Below are positions 11,179 through 11,526 of a stretch of DNA of 11,526 nt, one piece after another. The notes under the pieces were generated by a model that searched no databases, was not told where the DNA came from, and saw only the letters and a program-made list of their open reading frames with translations. The first letter of the stretch is position 1; the number at the start of each line of letters is the position of its first letter. The position numbers were made by a program, and so were the translations under genes. This DNA is from Candidatus Woesearchaeota archaeon (GTDB lineage Archaea > Nanobdellota > Nanobdellia > Woesearchaeales > UBA11576). The stretch covers positions 1 to 11,526 of the forward strand of contig JACRKM010000111.1 in the NCBI GenBank assembly GCA_016219765.1, in the 5' to 3' direction.

Positions 11179-11526
11179 CTATGCGCCATCCGTATGAAAG
11201 TCCTCAAGTAAGGAGATCGGCTGTCTTCCAGGATACCCTTCGTCGACCTCGTGCCAGTGCGTGATGTCTTTTTCGCCGTAGCAGTAGCACAAGAAGATCT
11301 CGCGGTCGTCGTGGAGCGCGTAGAAATCGACAAGCCCGATCTCGATGTCTTTTACAATGCAAGACATATTGTGAAGCTGTTCAAGGTAAGTAAAGAATTG
11401 GTGTGATAGTTTGTAGAACTTTTTGCTTAAGGCGATATCGTAGAGGTTCTCGCGAAAGTCGTCGTTGAACTAGATCTCGACTTCGGAGAGTAAAAAAAGT
11501 GTTGTGTTTAGTTTCATCAGCAGCTC
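11179..11526 (-). pseudogene. DUF2203-family gene interrupted by an amber stop, partial at the right edge
   Basis: Read from the right edge on the minus strand, one frame gives a helical segment, a TAG at 11472-11470, then an uninterrupted frame to a TAG at 11181-11179. The downstream part has the DUF2203 core: V-K-D-I-E-x-G-L-V-D-F, then L-C-x-x-x-G-E-K-D-I-x-x-W-H-E-V-D-E-G-Y-x-G-R-Q-P. In intact members a long N-terminal helical region precedes this in the same frame, and the bases upstream of the TAG continue that frame with a helix-like sequence. The first ATG after the stop (11367) would give only 62 residues and lose the N-terminal helices. It may be a recent pseudogene, a sequencing or assembly error, or a readthrough; nothing favours pyrrolysine. 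The function of DUF2203 is unknown. The true 5' end may lie outside the window. Confidence 0.7.

Noticed and set aside
11470..11472. Pyrrolysine codon
   Set aside because: No pyl genes are visible and DUF2203 is not a known Pyl protein; a mutation or error is simpler.

Overview
The window looks like a piece of a DPANN-type archaeal chromosome, probably close to the Woesearchaeota/Pacearchaeota; this placement is inference, no marker gene was searched. Archaeal signs: AT-rich TATA-like boxes 21-29 nt before tRNA 5' ends or start codons, Shine-Dalgarno motifs of the GAGGTG type, tRNA genes without encoded CCA, and a NucS/EndoMS mismatch endonuclease ending in a PCNA-interaction (PIP) motif. Several genes seem to have leaderless mRNAs, with the TATA centre 26-27 nt before the ATG.

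Layout from left to right. Positions 1-1503, minus strand: the 5' end of a zinc-ribbon gene leaving the window at the left edge, preceded by a DUF483-like Cys-motif gene coupled to a JAMM/MPN metalloprotease gene. Positions 1665-3775, plus strand: a membrane glycosyltransferase (GT2) followed by a membrane-anchored thioredoxin-fold protein. Positions 3856-4587: nucS. Positions 4632-4952, minus: a small PLDc_N-type membrane protein. Positions 4995-5442: tRNA-Arg(CCT) surrounded by partial copies of its own 5' and 3' ends, alternating with perfect or near-perfect hairpins. Positions 5510-7659: truD, convergent with and overlapping an adk operon whose first gene is an uncharacterised small protein. 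Positions 7740-7915: tRNA-Thr(TGT), again with a copy of its own 3' end nearby. Positions 8068-8652: an uncharacterised minus-strand gene. Positions 8743-8946: a dense run of hairpins. Positions 8997-11102, plus: a six-hairpin-glycosidase-like protein, a 42-residue zinc-ribbon microprotein and a PHP-domain lipoprotein. Positions 11179-11526, minus: a DUF2203 gene interrupted by an amber stop.

Most genes are single housekeeping or orphan functions: tRNA modification, nucleotide metabolism, mismatch repair and cell-surface glycan or disulfide chemistry. There is no defence island, CRISPR array or complete mobile element. The least explained part is non-coding: a class of hairpins, often with a 9-bp stem and 3-nt loop, which at the two tRNA loci sits between duplicated tRNA ends. 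Two copies of one hairpin differ by a compensatory A-T to G-C pair change, which suggests the structure itself has been maintained.
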